Shown here: positions 17,806 through 27,284 of the stretch, in pieces | Layout of the letters: each line of letters opens with the position of its first letter | How positions within the stretch are numbered: the stretch's first letter is position 1 | Assembly: GCA_016870155.1 (NCBI GenBank) | Contig: VGCE01000002.1 | Span: 124,001 to 188,000 of the forward strand | Direction: 5' to 3' | Source of the DNA: Actinomycetota bacterium | GTDB taxonomy: Bacteria > Actinomycetota > Thermoleophilia > Miltoncostaeales > Miltoncostaeaceae | Length of the DNA stretch: 64,000 bases | The notes under the pieces: generated by a model | The model's database searches: none | What the model saw: only the letters and a program-made list of their open reading frames with translations | Told to the model about the DNA's origin: nothing | Translations under genes and position numbers: made by a program

Positions 17806-19770
17806 TTACCGCAGGCGGGATGTCATCACCGACCCGCTGCGCTGGATGAGGTCGGCCCACACCGCGTCATCGGTGCCGGGGCCACCGGCCAGCCCGCGCT
17901 GCGCGCGGTAGGTGGCCAGGGCGTCGCGGGTGGTGGCCCCGAGGAAGCCGTCCACGGGCAGCGAGATGCCCTGGCCGCGCAGCAGCTGCTGCAGGCGGCG
18001 CACGGCGTCACCGCGGGCGCGCATGCCCATCACCGGGTAGCGCGTGGCCGTGGGCTTCGCCAGCGGGGCCTGGCAGGTGAGGGGCGATGCCAGCCACGGC
18101 CATTGGCCGGCGCGGGTGTTCTGCCACGCCCACCAGCTCTCGCCCCCCGCACCGGCGGCCTGCGCCGCGCACCGGAACTGCCGGATGGTCGCGGCGCTCT
18201 CGCGCATGTATGTGCTGCCGAGCAGCGCGATGGGCTTGCCGTAAATGCGGTTCCACCGCATCGTGCGCTCCACGGCGACGGCGGGCGACACCCGAAAGGC
18301 CTTCCAGTACACCTGCGGCATCGTGAACTGCGCGCCATTCGGGCCGTTGAGGAAGGCCGTATACGGGAAGCGGCCGTGCAGGTCGACGTACGGGAACGTG
18401 GTGAGGCCGATGGGGTAGGCGGTGCCCACCTGGGCGCGCAGCGCGCGCATGTAGCGCGTGGCCCGCAGGTAGCGCTGAGGAAGGCGCTCGAACTCGATCT
18501 CGGCGTCTACGAGGAAGCAGTCGGCGCCGGCCCGCACGGCGCGCGCCGCCACGGCGGCCTCGGCCACCGGCTTGCGGCCGCGCACGTACTGCCATGCGCA
18601 CACGCGCAGGCCCGCCGCCTTCAGCGGCCCCACGGCCCGGTCGAACTGGCTCCAGTAGCTGGTGCCGTCACCCGACTTGATGTGCACGGTGCGCACGCCG
18701 TATGTGCGCGCGCGGTCGATGATGTCCTGCAGCGACTTCTCGCTCCGGCTCACGTACCAGATCCACATGCCCACCCCGCGCACCGGCTCCGGCAGCTCGC
18801 CGGCCGGCACGGAACCGGGAAGCGGTGCGCCCGGGTCTCCGGCTGCGCACTCGGAGGCGAATCCCCACACCTCGCGCAGGGCCACCGGGATGGACGGGCA
18901 GCCACCCGGAAAGCCGGTGGTCGACTCGGCCCGATAGGTCGATGCATCCACCGCGCGGAACAGCCACCACTCGGGCGTGCCCACCGGGCCCATGTCGGCC
19001 ATCACCCAGGTGGCGCCGTCGATGCGCGCGGCGAGCATGCTGCCCGCGAACTCCTGCCCGGTGCGACCCGCGGCGGCCCATGCCGCGCGGACCTGCAGGC
19101 GCATGGCGTCGGACACCCCGATCTCCTCCGCGGTGCCCGCGGCCGGAGCGGGGATGAGCGACCACGCGGCAGTAAGGCCGTTCACGAGTTCCTGCAGGTC
19201 CCGCGACGCGCCACCGGGGCGCACGGTGATGGTGCCCACCAGCCGGGCCCCGCGCGATGCGATGGCCAGGGTGCGGAGCCCGCCGCCCGGCATGACGGCG
19301 ATGGCGACGCGGCCGCCCGGGGTGGCCTCGAGCTCGCTGTTCAGGCCCGTGGTGGCGCCCGCCTCGGCAAGCAGCGCCAGCACCGATCGCCGCACGATGG
19401 CGCGCGCGGCCGGTGGCGACGGGAATGCCATGGCGAACGACGTGGCGGTGCCGCCGTCCGACAGCGCAGATGTGCGCGTGAGCGTGGCCTGCGCGCCCTG
19501 CCCGGCGATGGCGTCGCGCAGCACGGCGAACTGCGGGTCGCCCGCCAGCACCACCGCGGCGGCCACGGCCTCCCCGCCGTCGGACGACGCATCGGCGCTG
19601 GGCCCGGCGCCGGCCACGACGGGCGCGGGCGTGATGCCCGTGAGCTCGGCCACCAGCGCAGGGTCGGCAGCCACCGCCCCGCCCGCCGTGCCGAGCACGA
19701 TGAGCAGGGGGATGACCCACCTGATCAGGCGGCGAATCGCCTCAGGCCCCTTCGATGAGGCCGAAGTCAC
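17806..19770 (-). CDS. Secreted glycosidase-like protein with peptidoglycan-binding domain
   Basis: A 654-residue exported protein. After a basic start it has one hydrophobic segment (WVIPLLIVLGTAGGAVAA, about 18-35). A long Ala/Gly-rich region follows. The middle (about 345-560) has a TIM-barrel look: GVGMWIWYVSRSE, TVHIKSGDGTSYWSQFD, CFLVDAEIEFE and PQVYWKAF recall GH25/GHL-type barrels with acidic residues at strand ends. The C-terminus (about 585-650) is a PG_binding_1-like domain (DAVRRLQQLLRGQGISLPVD, FLGATTRDAL). A wall-attached glycoside hydrolase is plausible but not proven. Its start overlaps the hpf end by 29 bp; a shorter start is possible. Confidence 0.72.
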   Translation of the reverse strand: MTSASSKGPEAIRRLIRWVIPLLIVLGTAGGAVAADPALVAELTGITPAPVVAGAGPSADASSDGGEAVAAAVVLAGDPQFAVLRDAIAGQGAQATLTRTSALSDGGTATSFAMAFPSPPAARAIVRRSVLALLAEAGATTGLNSELEATPGGRVAIAVMPGGGLRTLAIASRGARLVGTITVRPGGASRDLQELVNGLTAAWSLIPAPAAGTAEEIGVSDAMRLQVRAAWAAAGRTGQEFAGSMLAARIDGATWVMADMGPVGTPEWWLFRAVDASTYRAESTTGFPGGCPSIPVALREVWGFASECAAGDPGAPLPGSVPAGELPEPVRGVGMWIWYVSRSEKSLQDIIDRARTYGVRTVHIKSGDGTSYWSQFDRAVGPLKAAGLRVCAWQYVRGRKPVAEAAVAARAVRAGADCFLVDAEIEFERLPQRYLRATRYMRALRAQVGTAYPIGLTTFPYVDLHGRFPYTAFLNGPNGAQFTMPQVYWKAFRVSPAVAVERTMRWNRIYGKPIALLGSTYMRESAATIRQFRCAAQAAGAGGESWWAWQNTRAGQWPWLASPLTCQAPLAKPTATRYPVMGMRARGDAVRRLQQLLRGQGISLPVDGFLGATTRDALATYRAQRGLAGGPGTDDAVWADLIQRSGSVMTSRLR

Positions 19771-20329
19771 CGTCGCGGCGACGGTAGATCACGCTCACCT
19801 CGCCGCTCGACTCGTTGCGGAAGACGAAGAACGCATGGTCGATGAGCTCCAGGCGCACCGCGGCGTCCTCGGGGGTGAGGGACGGCATCTCGAACCGCTT
19901 GCTGCGCACGATGCGGATGGGTGGCGGGCTCTCGGCGGCGTCGGTGGCCTCCTTGCCCAGGCGGTCGAGGGCGGCGATCTCGGCAGGCGTGGCCGCCACG
20001 GCCTCGATGCCCGGCCCGTGGTGGTCCTTGCGGCGCTCGCGCAGGCGCTGGGCGGCGCGCTCGATGCGATGCGCCGCCAGGTCGATGGCGGCATACATGT
20101 CGCTGTCGGCCTCGCGCACGCGGATGATCGGCCCCTTGGTCCGCACCGTCACCTCGGCGATCTGGCGGTTCGCGATGCTCGGGTTGTGCTCGACCGAGAG
20201 CTCCACCTCCACCTGCGCGGCATCGCTCATCGGTCCCAGCACCCTCTCCAATTTGTGCAGGCGCTTCTCTGCGTGGTCCGCGAGCGCGTCGGTGACCGGG
20301 AGGTTTCGTCCCCTCACGTGGAGTTCCAT
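19742..20329 (-). CDS. hpf: Long-form ribosome hibernation promoting factor
   Basis: A 195-residue long HPF. The N-terminal HPF/RaiA domain (1-100, VRGRNLPVTDALADHAEKRL) binds the decoding centre. After an acidic linker, the C-terminal domain (about 135-195, ending SSGEVSVIYRRRDGDFGLIE) dimerises 70S ribosomes into 100S particles. The start is ATG 20327-20329 with a GGGTGAGG ribosome site; the frame continues upstream into comF but only the chosen start matches the family. Possible -10 TAGAGT lies in the comF-hpf gap. Confidence 0.93.
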   Translation of the reverse strand: MELHVRGRNLPVTDALADHAEKRLHKLERVLGPMSDAAQVEVELSVEHNPSIANRQIAEVTVRTKGPIIRVREADSDMYAAIDLAAHRIERAAQRLRERRKDHHGPGIEAVAATPAEIAALDRLGKEATDAAESPPPIRIVRSKRFEMPSLTPEDAAVRLELIDHAFFVFRNESSGEVSVIYRRRDGDFGLIEGA

Positions 20330-20357
20330 AGCCCTCACCCCCTGCGTGGATCGTCCG

Positions 20358-21059
20358 TCACCCGACTCTAGTGCCCGCGCCCCCGAGGACAACCCGCGCG
20401 AGTGACACGGCACCCACACGGGCGCACCCGGATGCGCGAAGGGCCCGCGCGGCGGCGCTGAGCGTGGCACCGGTGGTGACCACGTCGTCCACGAGCACGG
20501 CGTGCAGGGGCACGTGTGCGGGGGCGCTGAAGGCGCCCGCCACCTGCGCGCGACGGGCGCCGCCCGCCGATCCGCGCTGCGCCGGGCCGCCGTCGGCGCG
20601 CACCAGGCAATCATCCGCCGGCAGGCCCCACGCGGCGGCCAGGACCGCTGCGATGAGCAACGCCTGGTTGAAGCCGCGCTCGGCCATGCGGCGCGGAGCG
20701 AGCGGCACGGGCACCAGCACCGCGCCCGCGGGCGGCGGCGGCACGTGCCGGGCCAGCAGGTCCGCGAGCGGACCCGCGAGGGCGCGGCGGCGGGCATCCT
20801 TCAGCGCCCGTACGGCCTCCGGCACCGGCGCCTCGTACCGCATGGCCTGCCGCGCGTCGGCCACTCCTGCGATGCACTGGGGGCATGCCGCGCGCGGGCG
20901 CGGCCACGGATGCCCGCATCGCGTGCACCGCCGCGCGCCGATCACCGGCATGCCGGCCACGCAGCCAGCGCACAGCGGGGGCCCCGGCAGGCCGCACCCG
21001 GCACAGCCGTCCCCGATGACGATATCCAGCAGAGCGGTGGCCACGCGCCTGAGGGGCAT
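20358..21059 (-). CDS. comF: ComF-family phosphoribosyltransferase-like protein
   Basis: A 233-residue ComF. The N-terminal zinc-binding part has pairs of CxxC: Cys19/22, Cys30/33, Cys45/48 and Cys59/62. The C-terminal PRTase fold has the PRPP loop [13 protein letters not shown] (about 190-203). ComF proteins take part in DNA uptake in Bacillus and are widespread in bacteria without known competence, so the role here is open. The ATG at 21059 is chosen because the Cys motif begins 18 codons later. It is divergent from infA, 130 bp away. Confidence 0.88.
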   Translation of the reverse strand: MPLRRVATALLDIVIGDGCAGCGLPGPPLCAGCVAGMPVIGARRCTRCGHPWPRPRAACPQCIAGVADARQAMRYEAPVPEAVRALKDARRRALAGPLADLLARHVPPPPAGAVLVPVPLAPRRMAERGFNQALLIAAVLAAAWGLPADDCLVRADGGPAQRGSAGGARRAQVAGAFSAPAHVPLHAVLVDDVVTTGATLSAAARALRASGCARVGAVSLARVVLGGAGTRVG

Positions 21060-21137
21060 GCGCCCATCATCGGGCGCCCGGGCGCGCGTGTGTGTGGCGC
21101 ATCTGTGCCGCTTCGTGCCGAAATCGCCCATCCGCGC

Positions 21138-21143
21138 TAGCGT
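21138..21143 (+). promoter_or_regulatory. Possible -10 box for infA
   Basis: TAGCGT, identical to the boxes before the MFS gene and the gene at 58982. A transcript starting near 21150 would have a leader of about 40 nt. Confidence 0.35.
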
Positions 21144-21189
21144 CCCCGGCACAGGACGGGCACCGGCGCCCATCCGCGAGACACGAGGA

Positions 21190-21423
21190 CTGGCTACGGC
21201 TCCCACCGAGAAGGAGCAGGCGATCGAGTTCGAGGGCGAGGTCACCGAGGCCCTCCCCAACACGTTCTTCCGCGTTGAGCTCGACGGCGGGCATGTGGTG
21301 CTGGCAAAGCTGGCCGGCCGCATGCGCCGCAACTACATCCGCGTCAACCCCGGTGACCGCGTGAAAGTGGAGGTCTCTCCCTACGACCTCACGCGCGGCC
21401 GCATCACCTACCGCCTCAAGTAG
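21190..21423 (+). CDS. infA: Translation initiation factor IF-1, apparent CTG start
   Basis: IF-1, an S1/OB-fold protein that binds the 30S A site. The core [20 protein letters not shown] with [19 protein letters not shown] is unmistakable and ends in the usual [14 protein letters not shown]. No ATG, GTG or TTG lies in a sensible position; CTG at 21190-21192 gives 77 residues (family 72-73) with four residues before the Glu-Lys-Glu lead-in. A GAGG lies very close to it. An ATC at 21172 is another near-cognate choice. It is 5 nt upstream of the next apparent CTG start, so the two genes are coupled. Confidence 0.85.
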   Translation: MATAPTEKEQAIEFEGEVTEALPNTFFRVELDGGHVVLAKLAGRMRRNYIRVNPGDRVKVEVSPYDLTRGRITYRLK

Positions 21424-21428
21424 GGCAA

Positions 21429-23069
21429 CTGCCCGCCGAGACGCCCCCGACGGTCGGCGACCGGCTGATCGAGGCCATCCGCGCGGCGGGCTGCGAGCGG
21501 GTGTTCGGCGTGCCGGGTGACTTCACCCTGCTGCTGAACCACATGCTCGACCAGTACCCCGGGTTCTTCGTGGGAACCAGCGATGAGCAGGGCGCGGGCT
21601 TCGCGGCCGATGCCTACGCGCGCCTGCGCGGCATCGGCGTGGTGCTGGCCACCTGGGGGGTCGGCGGGCTCAAGCTGGTCAACAGCACGGCACAGGCCTG
21701 GGCCGAGAGCGTGCCGGTGGTGGTGATCTGCGGTTCCCCGGGGCTGGGCGAGCGCGAGGGCGACCCGCTGCTGCACCACAAGGTCAAGGACTTCGACACG
21801 CAGATGCGCGTGATGCAGGACGTCACCGAGTACGCGGCGTACGTGCACGACCCCGACACCGCCCCGCGGCTGATCGCCGAGGCCTTCGCCACCGCCATGC
21901 GCGAGTGCCGGCCGGTGTACCTGGAGATCCCGCGCGATGTGGTGGGGCTGCCGTGCGGGCCGCTGCCCGACGTGCCGCCGCCGCCCGACGCCGATCCCGA
22001 TCCCGGGGTGCTTGCCGCGTGCCTCGACGACGTGCAGGACGCGCTCGGCGCCGCCGAGCGCCCCGCCGTGATCTCGGGGGTACTGGTGGCGCGCCTCGGC
22101 CTGCAACGGCACGTGGACGCCCTCGCGTGCGCCGCCGGGTTCCCCGTGGCCGAGACCCTGCTCGGCAAGTCGTCGGTGGGATCGGACGATCCATGGTTCC
22201 GGGGCGTGTACGCGGGAGCGATCAGCTCCGACGAGGAGGTGCGCGAGCTGATCGATTCAGCGGACCGCGTGCTGGTGCTGGGCGCCTACATCAGCGACCT
22301 CAACACCGGCCTGTTCACCACCAACATCGACCGCGCCGAGACGGTCATCTCGCACCAGAAGATCACCTACGTGGGCGTGCGCGGCTACGACGGCGTGGGC
22401 GTCAGGCACCTGATGCAGGGCCTGGTGGATCGCTTCGGCGCCATCCTGTCCGACTCCCAGCCCGCGCCGCGCGAGCGCCCGCCCTTCATCCCGCAGCCGG
22501 GGGTGGCGCTGAGCGCCCGCGCGCTGTTCGAGGCGCTCAGGTCGCGACTCGGGCACGGGCACACGATCATCGCCGAGGCCGGCGACTCGCTGTTCGGCAG
22601 CGCAGACCTGCGGCCCGAGGAATCCGGTTTCCTGGCCACCGCGTACTACGCCTCGCTCGGCTACGCGGTGCCCGCGGCCCTTGGCGCCGGCCTCGCCCGC
22701 CCCGACCGCCGCCCGGTGGTCATCGTGGGCGACGGCGCATTCCAGATGACGGCCCTCGAGCTGGGCGGCATGGCCCGGGTGGGCGTGCATCCGGTGGTGG
22801 TGGTCATCAACAACGACGGCTACGCCACCGAGCGCCCGATGATGAAGGGCGCGTTCAACGACGTTCCCCGCATGCGGTACGCGAAGTTCCCCGACGCCGT
22901 GGGCTCGGGCACCGGCGTGAAGGTGGATACCGAGGACGCCTTCGTCGCGGCCCTCGACGAGGCCCTCGACGACCCGTCCCAGCTGCGCCTCATCGAGGCC
23001 GTCACCCCACCCGACGACATCAGCCCCCAGCTGCGCAACCTCACGGCAGAACTCGGAAAGCGCGTCTAG
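21429..23069 (+). CDS. Thiamine-diphosphate 2-keto acid decarboxylase (IpdC/PDC family)
   Basis: A 546-residue ThDP enzyme that decarboxylates a 2-keto acid such as indolepyruvate, phenylpyruvate or pyruvate to the aldehyde. The N-terminus TVGDRLIEAIRAAGCERVFG matches the family. It has the conserved Glu in GTSDEQGAGFAADAYARL, an adjacent His pair (LLHHKVKDFD) typical of PDC/IPDC, and the ThDP motif GDGAFQMTALELGG...NNDGY. The first conventional start (GTG 21501) would delete about 24 conserved residues; in-frame CTG at 21429, five bases after the infA stop and behind AGGG, gives a normal length. The substrate is uncertain. Confidence 0.82.
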   Translation: MPAETPPTVGDRLIEAIRAAGCERVFGVPGDFTLLLNHMLDQYPGFFVGTSDEQGAGFAADAYARLRGIGVVLATWGVGGLKLVNSTAQAWAESVPVVVICGSPGLGEREGDPLLHHKVKDFDTQMRVMQDVTEYAAYVHDPDTAPRLIAEAFATAMRECRPVYLEIPRDVVGLPCGPLPDVPPPPDADPDPGVLAACLDDVQDALGAAERPAVISGVLVARLGLQRHVDALACAAGFPVAETLLGKSSVGSDDPWFRGVYAGAISSDEEVRELIDSADRVLVLGAYISDLNTGLFTTNIDRAETVISHQKITYVGVRGYDGVGVRHLMQGLVDRFGAILSDSQPAPRERPPFIPQPGVALSARALFEALRSRLGHGHTIIAEAGDSLFGSADLRPEESGFLATAYYASLGYAVPAALGAGLARPDRRPVVIVGDGAFQMTALELGGMARVGVHPVVVVINNDGYATERPMMKGAFNDVPRMRYAKFPDAVGSGTGVKVDTEDAFVAALDEALDDPSQLRLIEAVTPPDDISPQLRNLTAELGKRV

Positions 23070-23097
23070 CCGCGGGTCGTTGGGCCCGGTGGGGCCC

Positions 23098-23222
23098 GGT
23101 GACTGTCACCAACGCCTTGGGGTGACTGTCACAACTACTGCGCGGCCGCTACAAAGTTCCTGCTCATGTGGGTCAAACGCCCGTTTGGTGACAGTCACCG
23201 ACGCCCGGCGGTGACTGTCACC
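23098..23222. repeat. Four near-palindromic GGTGACTGTCACC sites in two pairs
   Basis: Sites at 23098-23110, 23121-23133 (last base A), 23187-23199 (centre A, opposite orientation) and 23210-23222. Within each pair the spacing is 23 bp; the pairs are 66 bp apart (start to start). The arrangement is an imperfect large inverted repeat. It could be REP-type DNA or a cluster of dimeric-regulator sites, although it lies between convergent gene ends. Confidence 0.8.
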
Positions 23223-23249
23223 GGCGCCTTCACCGGCCCCTCCGGTGTC

Positions 23250-23275
23250 TTGACATCCGAGACGCGCGCTAGCGT
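23250..23275 (+). promoter_or_regulatory. Promoter-like TTGACA / TAGCGT pair pointing into mtnA
   Basis: TTGACA at 23250-23255 and TAGCGT at 23270-23275, with a 14-bp spacer (short for sigma-70). It would read antisense to mtnA after passing the hairpin at 23328-23360. No start codon follows closely, so a small or antisense RNA is the only likely product. Confidence 0.3.
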
Positions 23276-23327
23276 CATCTGCGTCGGGCGTCCCCCCTTG
23301 GATCCCGGCAATGGCGTTCGCGCCAGC

Positions 23328-23360
23328 GGGTCCCGCAGTTCTCGGCAGGCTGCGGGGCCC
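23328..23360. terminator. Terminator hairpin between decarboxylase and mtnA
   Basis: 11-bp stem GGGTCCCGCAG/CTGCGGGGCCC with one G-U pair and an 11-nt loop, 21 bp from the mtnA stop. It can serve both convergent transcripts. Confidence 0.6.
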
Positions 23361-23381
23361 GTCTACGTCATGGGGCCGGCC

Positions 23382-24458
23382 TCAGTGGCCTGCGGCGTCC
23401 CAGGCGTCGCGAAGCGAGCGCTCATACGGCGCGCGGTGCACTCCCTGCTCGGTGATGATGGCGCTCACCAGTCGCGCGGGCGTGCGATCGAAGGCCGGGT
23501 TCGCCACGGGGGCGTCGGGTGACGACGCCGCGCGCCCGAACAGCGACACGCCCCGCACCTCGTCGGCCGCCCGCTCCTCCACGGGGATCTCCGCGGCCGA
23601 GGGCATCGAGAGGTCGAGCGTGGACGTGGGCGCAGCGACGAAGAAGGGGATGCCGTGCTCGCGGGCGAGGATCGCAACGCCGTAGGTGCCGATCTTGTTG
23701 ACCACGTCGCCATTGGCCGCGATGCGGTCGGCACCCACCACCACATGCGTCACCCGGCGCTGCGCCATGAGCATGGCCGCCATGTTGTCGCTGATGAGCG
23801 TGTAGGGGATGCCGTCCTGCGCGAGCTCCCACGCGGTGAGGCGCGACCCCTGCAGCAGCGGGCGCGTCTCGTCCACGATCACCGTGACGGTGGGGTCATT
23901 CTCGTGCGCCGCGCGCACCACGCCGAGCGCCGTGCCGTAGCCACCCGTCGCGAGCGCGCCTGCATTGCAATGCGTGAGGATGCTCGCGCCGCGGATGAAC
24001 AGCGGAACCGCATGGCGCCCCATCTCGTGGCACCGCTCCACCTCATCCGAATGGATCGCCCGGGCCGCGTCGGCCAACTCGGCGGCGATCTCATCCGGCG
24101 TGCCCTCGTGGTCGGCCACGATGCCCGCGAGCCGGTCCACTGCCCATGCAAGGTTGACCGCCGTGGGACGGGCCTCCCGCAGCCCGGTGATCGCCCGGCC
24201 CATCTCCGCGTCGAATGACTGACGGCTGGCGCTGGTGGCCGCCGCGCGGTGGGCGGCCAGCGCCACGCCCATGGCCCCAGCCACCCCGATTGCCGGAGCT
24301 CCGCGCACAACCATCGCCTTGATGGCGTCCACAACCTCGGGCCAGCTGGTGAGGGTGACCTGCACCACCTCGCCGGGCAGGCGCGTCTGGTCGAGCATGA
24401 CCACGGCCCCGTCGCGCAGGACCAGAATGTCCTCGGGGGCGAGGCCGGGCGCGGGCAT
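23382..24458 (-). CDS. mtnA: S-methyl-5-thioribose-1-phosphate isomerase
   Basis: A 358-residue MtnA that converts 5-methylthioribose-1-phosphate to 5-methylthioribulose-1-phosphate in methionine salvage. Motifs: RGAPAIGVAGAMGVALA, the catalytic Cys in THCNAGALATGGYGTALG (about 165), and the catalytic Asp in VGADRIAANGDVVNK (about 242). ATG 24458 gives the normal length; the frame remains open far upstream antiphase to ahcY, which is not coding. It lies 53 bp downstream of ahcY, another enzyme that handles the products of S-adenosylmethionine use. Related enzymes isomerise 5-deoxyribose phosphate, a possible alternative. Confidence 0.92.
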   Translation of the reverse strand: MPAPGLAPEDILVLRDGAVVMLDQTRLPGEVVQVTLTSWPEVVDAIKAMVVRGAPAIGVAGAMGVALAAHRAAATSASRQSFDAEMGRAITGLREARPTAVNLAWAVDRLAGIVADHEGTPDEIAAELADAARAIHSDEVERCHEMGRHAVPLFIRGASILTHCNAGALATGGYGTALGVVRAAHENDPTVTVIVDETRPLLQGSRLTAWELAQDGIPYTLISDNMAAMLMAQRRVTHVVVGADRIAANGDVVNKIGTYGVAILAREHGIPFFVAAPTSTLDLSMPSAAEIPVEERAADEVRGVSLFGRAASSPDAPVANPAFDRTPARLVSAIITEQGVHRAPYERSLRDAWDAAGH

Positions 24459-24511
24459 GCTGCCCCGCGCCGACCCCGCCCCCGAGGTGGTGCCGCTGGG
24501 ATCGGGGCTGC

Positions 24512-25819
<1,308 letters not shown>

Positions 25820-25838
25820 CCAGCGCTCCCCCCTTCCA

Positions 25839-25909
25839 ACCCCGGTGTCAGGCACTTAAGCGGCCCGTCTGAGTCATGTGACCCTCGGTTAAGTGCCTGA
25901 CACCGGGGT
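25839..25909. repeat. Inverted-repeat element, copy 2 (GGTGTCAGGCACTTAA family)
   Basis: Two perfect 21-nt arms (25839-25859 and 25889-25909) sharing the ACCCCGGTGTCAGGCACTTA core with copy 1, but with a different 29-nt spacer. It begins 6 bp after the stop of the isomerase gene and ends in the -35 zone of ahcY. Confidence 0.85.
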
Positions 25910-25915
25910 CCGGGG

Positions 25916-27016
25916 CTAGATGCTTCCGCTCTCCCCCGCCGCCAGGCGCTGGTTGCCCGTGGTGGCGAGGCCCTCCTTGAGGATGCCGATGCTGTCCACC
26001 GGGTTGGGGTCGACGCGGCGCAGGCAGGCGGCGTACAGCGACACGTAATCGCCCAGGAGCACGAGGTCGATCACGCGGCCCAGGGGGGTGTCGCCCTCGC
26101 CCTCGATGGTGAGCACGTCCGTCACCTTCGACCGGATGATCTCGCGGGTGAGGGCGATGCGCCGCTCCACCTGGCGGTGCTGGCGGGGGTCGCGCAGCAT
26201 GACCACCTGGGCCTGTTCACCGAAGGCCCCGGCCTCCTCCCAGCCCACGATCTCATTGTGGTTCATCTCGGGCAGCGCGGCCCAGAACGCCGGCTGCTTG
26301 GCGTTTTCGTTGAACTGGCACTTCCACCGAAAGGCCACGCCGGCCGTGACCTCGGCCCCGTAGATGACCGGCACCTTGTCGTAGAGGCGCATCGCCACCT
26401 GCTTCGCCGGGTTGGCACCGCTTGGCCGGTCGGGCCCGTAGGCGTCGATGGCCGCGCCGATGGCGTCGCGCGCGGCGTCCAGCTCATCGTCCTGCGGCGG
26501 GATCACCCCGAGGCGCGAGAGCAGCACCACGGCCGGGATGAGCATGTGCAGAAGGGCCATGCGCGGCTGCAGGCCGCCGGGGATCGGCAGCACCGGCACG
26601 CCGTGCTTGCCGTTGTACCAGGTGTCCAGCTTGCCGCCGCTGGTGATGGCGATGGCCGGCGACTCGCGCTCGAGCGCCTGCATGGCCGCCGTGAGGGTCT
26701 CCTCGGTCTCGCCCGAGTACGACATGAGCATGGCCAGCGTGTGGTCATCCGCCCACCCCGGCAGGTAGTACCCGCGGTGCACCATCAGGGGCACGCGCGT
26801 GCGCTCGTAGTAGGTGGTGGCGATGAGGTCGCCGGCGATAGCCGAGCCACCCATTCCGCAAATGATCACGTTGCTGATCACGTCCGCCGGGAACGACAAC
26901 TCCAGCGCCTCCGCGCTCACGCGGGCGAAGTCGAAGATGTCCACCGAGCGCGCGATGCCGTCGATCAGGCCCGCGCGGTCGATGCCCAGCACCTCGGGCA
27001 TGTCCAGTTCGTCCAT
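25916..27016 (-). CDS. SIS-domain phosphoglucose/phosphomannose isomerase
   Basis: A 366-residue two-SIS-domain protein like the bifunctional phosphoglucose/phosphomannose isomerases of archaea and actinobacteria. The first SIS domain has IICGMGGSAIAGDLI (about 50-62) and MSYSGETEETL (about 94-104); the second part has LPEMNHNEIVGW, the conserved catalytic region, and GRVIDLVLLGDYVSLY. It would interconvert fructose-6-phosphate with glucose-6- or mannose-6-phosphate, feeding sugar nucleotide synthesis in the neighbouring envelope operon. ATG 27016 is immediately behind -10 TAGCCT (27024-27029), suggesting a leaderless mRNA. Confidence 0.85.
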   Translation of the reverse strand: MDELDMPEVLGIDRAGLIDGIARSVDIFDFARVSAEALELSFPADVISNVIICGMGGSAIAGDLIATTYYERTRVPLMVHRGYYLPGWADDHTLAMLMSYSGETEETLTAAMQALERESPAIAITSGGKLDTWYNGKHGVPVLPIPGGLQPRMALLHMLIPAVVLLSRLGVIPPQDDELDAARDAIGAAIDAYGPDRPSGANPAKQVAMRLYDKVPVIYGAEVTAGVAFRWKCQFNENAKQPAFWAALPEMNHNEIVGWEEAGAFGEQAQVVMLRDPRQHRQVERRIALTREIIRSKVTDVLTIEGEGDTPLGRVIDLVLLGDYVSLYAACLRRVDPNPVDSIGILKEGLATTGNQRLAAGESGSI

Positions 27017-27023
27017 ATGCCGC

Positions 27024-27029
27024 AGGCTA
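27024..27029 (-). promoter_or_regulatory. -10 box for the leaderless isomerase gene
   Basis: TAGCCT then 7 nt then ATG 27016; no ribosome binding site. Confidence 0.5.
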
Positions 27030-27066
27030 CCGGGCGGGCACCACACGCGGCGGCGTCCCGGCGGGA

Positions 27067-27141
27067 TCAGATCAGGATGACCCCGGGGATGCTCATCACC
27101 GCGCCGGTAGCGCCCCACACCGCACCGACGATCCAGAACAT
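27067..27141 (-). CDS. Tiny hydrophobic peptide (24 residues)
   Basis: A 24-codon frame beginning MFWIVGAVWGATGAV and ending GVILI. It would form one short membrane helix. Its ATG (27139-27141) overlaps the TGA of the upstream 47-residue gene as TGATG, the same coupling used between larger genes in this window. Conservation is unknown; it could be a chance frame, but the overlap and composition favour a real small protein. Confidence 0.4.
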   Translation of the reverse strand: MFWIVGAVWGATGAVMSIPGVILI

Positions 27142-27284
27142 CAGCCGCAGGCGGCAACGAGGAGGAAGATTACTCCGAGCACGAGCAACGCGATGCCGAA
27201 CCCGAGGAAGACCGGCGGGTTGAACCCGGTGCCACCCCCACCTCCGTAGACCACCGCGAAGCCGAGCAGGCCGAGCGCGCTCAT
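27141..27284 (-). CDS. Small glycine-rich membrane protein (47 residues)
   Basis: A 47-residue protein starting MSALGLLGFAVVYGGGGG and ending in a hydrophobic stretch GIALLVLGVIFLLVAACG. It has a Gly-rich turn between two apolar segments, so one or two membrane passes. The ATG overlaps the TGA of the nucleotidyltransferase gene (ATGA, 27281-27284). A perfect 19-bp hairpin ends 4 nt before the ATG, so free ribosomes could hardly initiate here; translation by coupling is likely. It resembles no family I know. Small membrane proteins after polysaccharide genes often modulate the neighbouring enzymes, which is speculation here. Confidence 0.6.
   Translation of the reverse strand: MSALGLLGFAVVYGGGGGTGFNPPVFLGFGIALLVLGVIFLLVAACG

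Larger units (their letters stand above)
23070..23381. other. Convergent intergenic region rich in palindromes
   Basis: 312 bp between the 3' ends of the decarboxylase and mtnA. It holds four GGTGACTGTCACC-type sites (23098-23222), a TTGACA/TAGCGT promoter-like pair on the plus strand (23250-23275) and a strong terminator hairpin (23328-23360). I see no gene in it. Confidence 0.6.
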
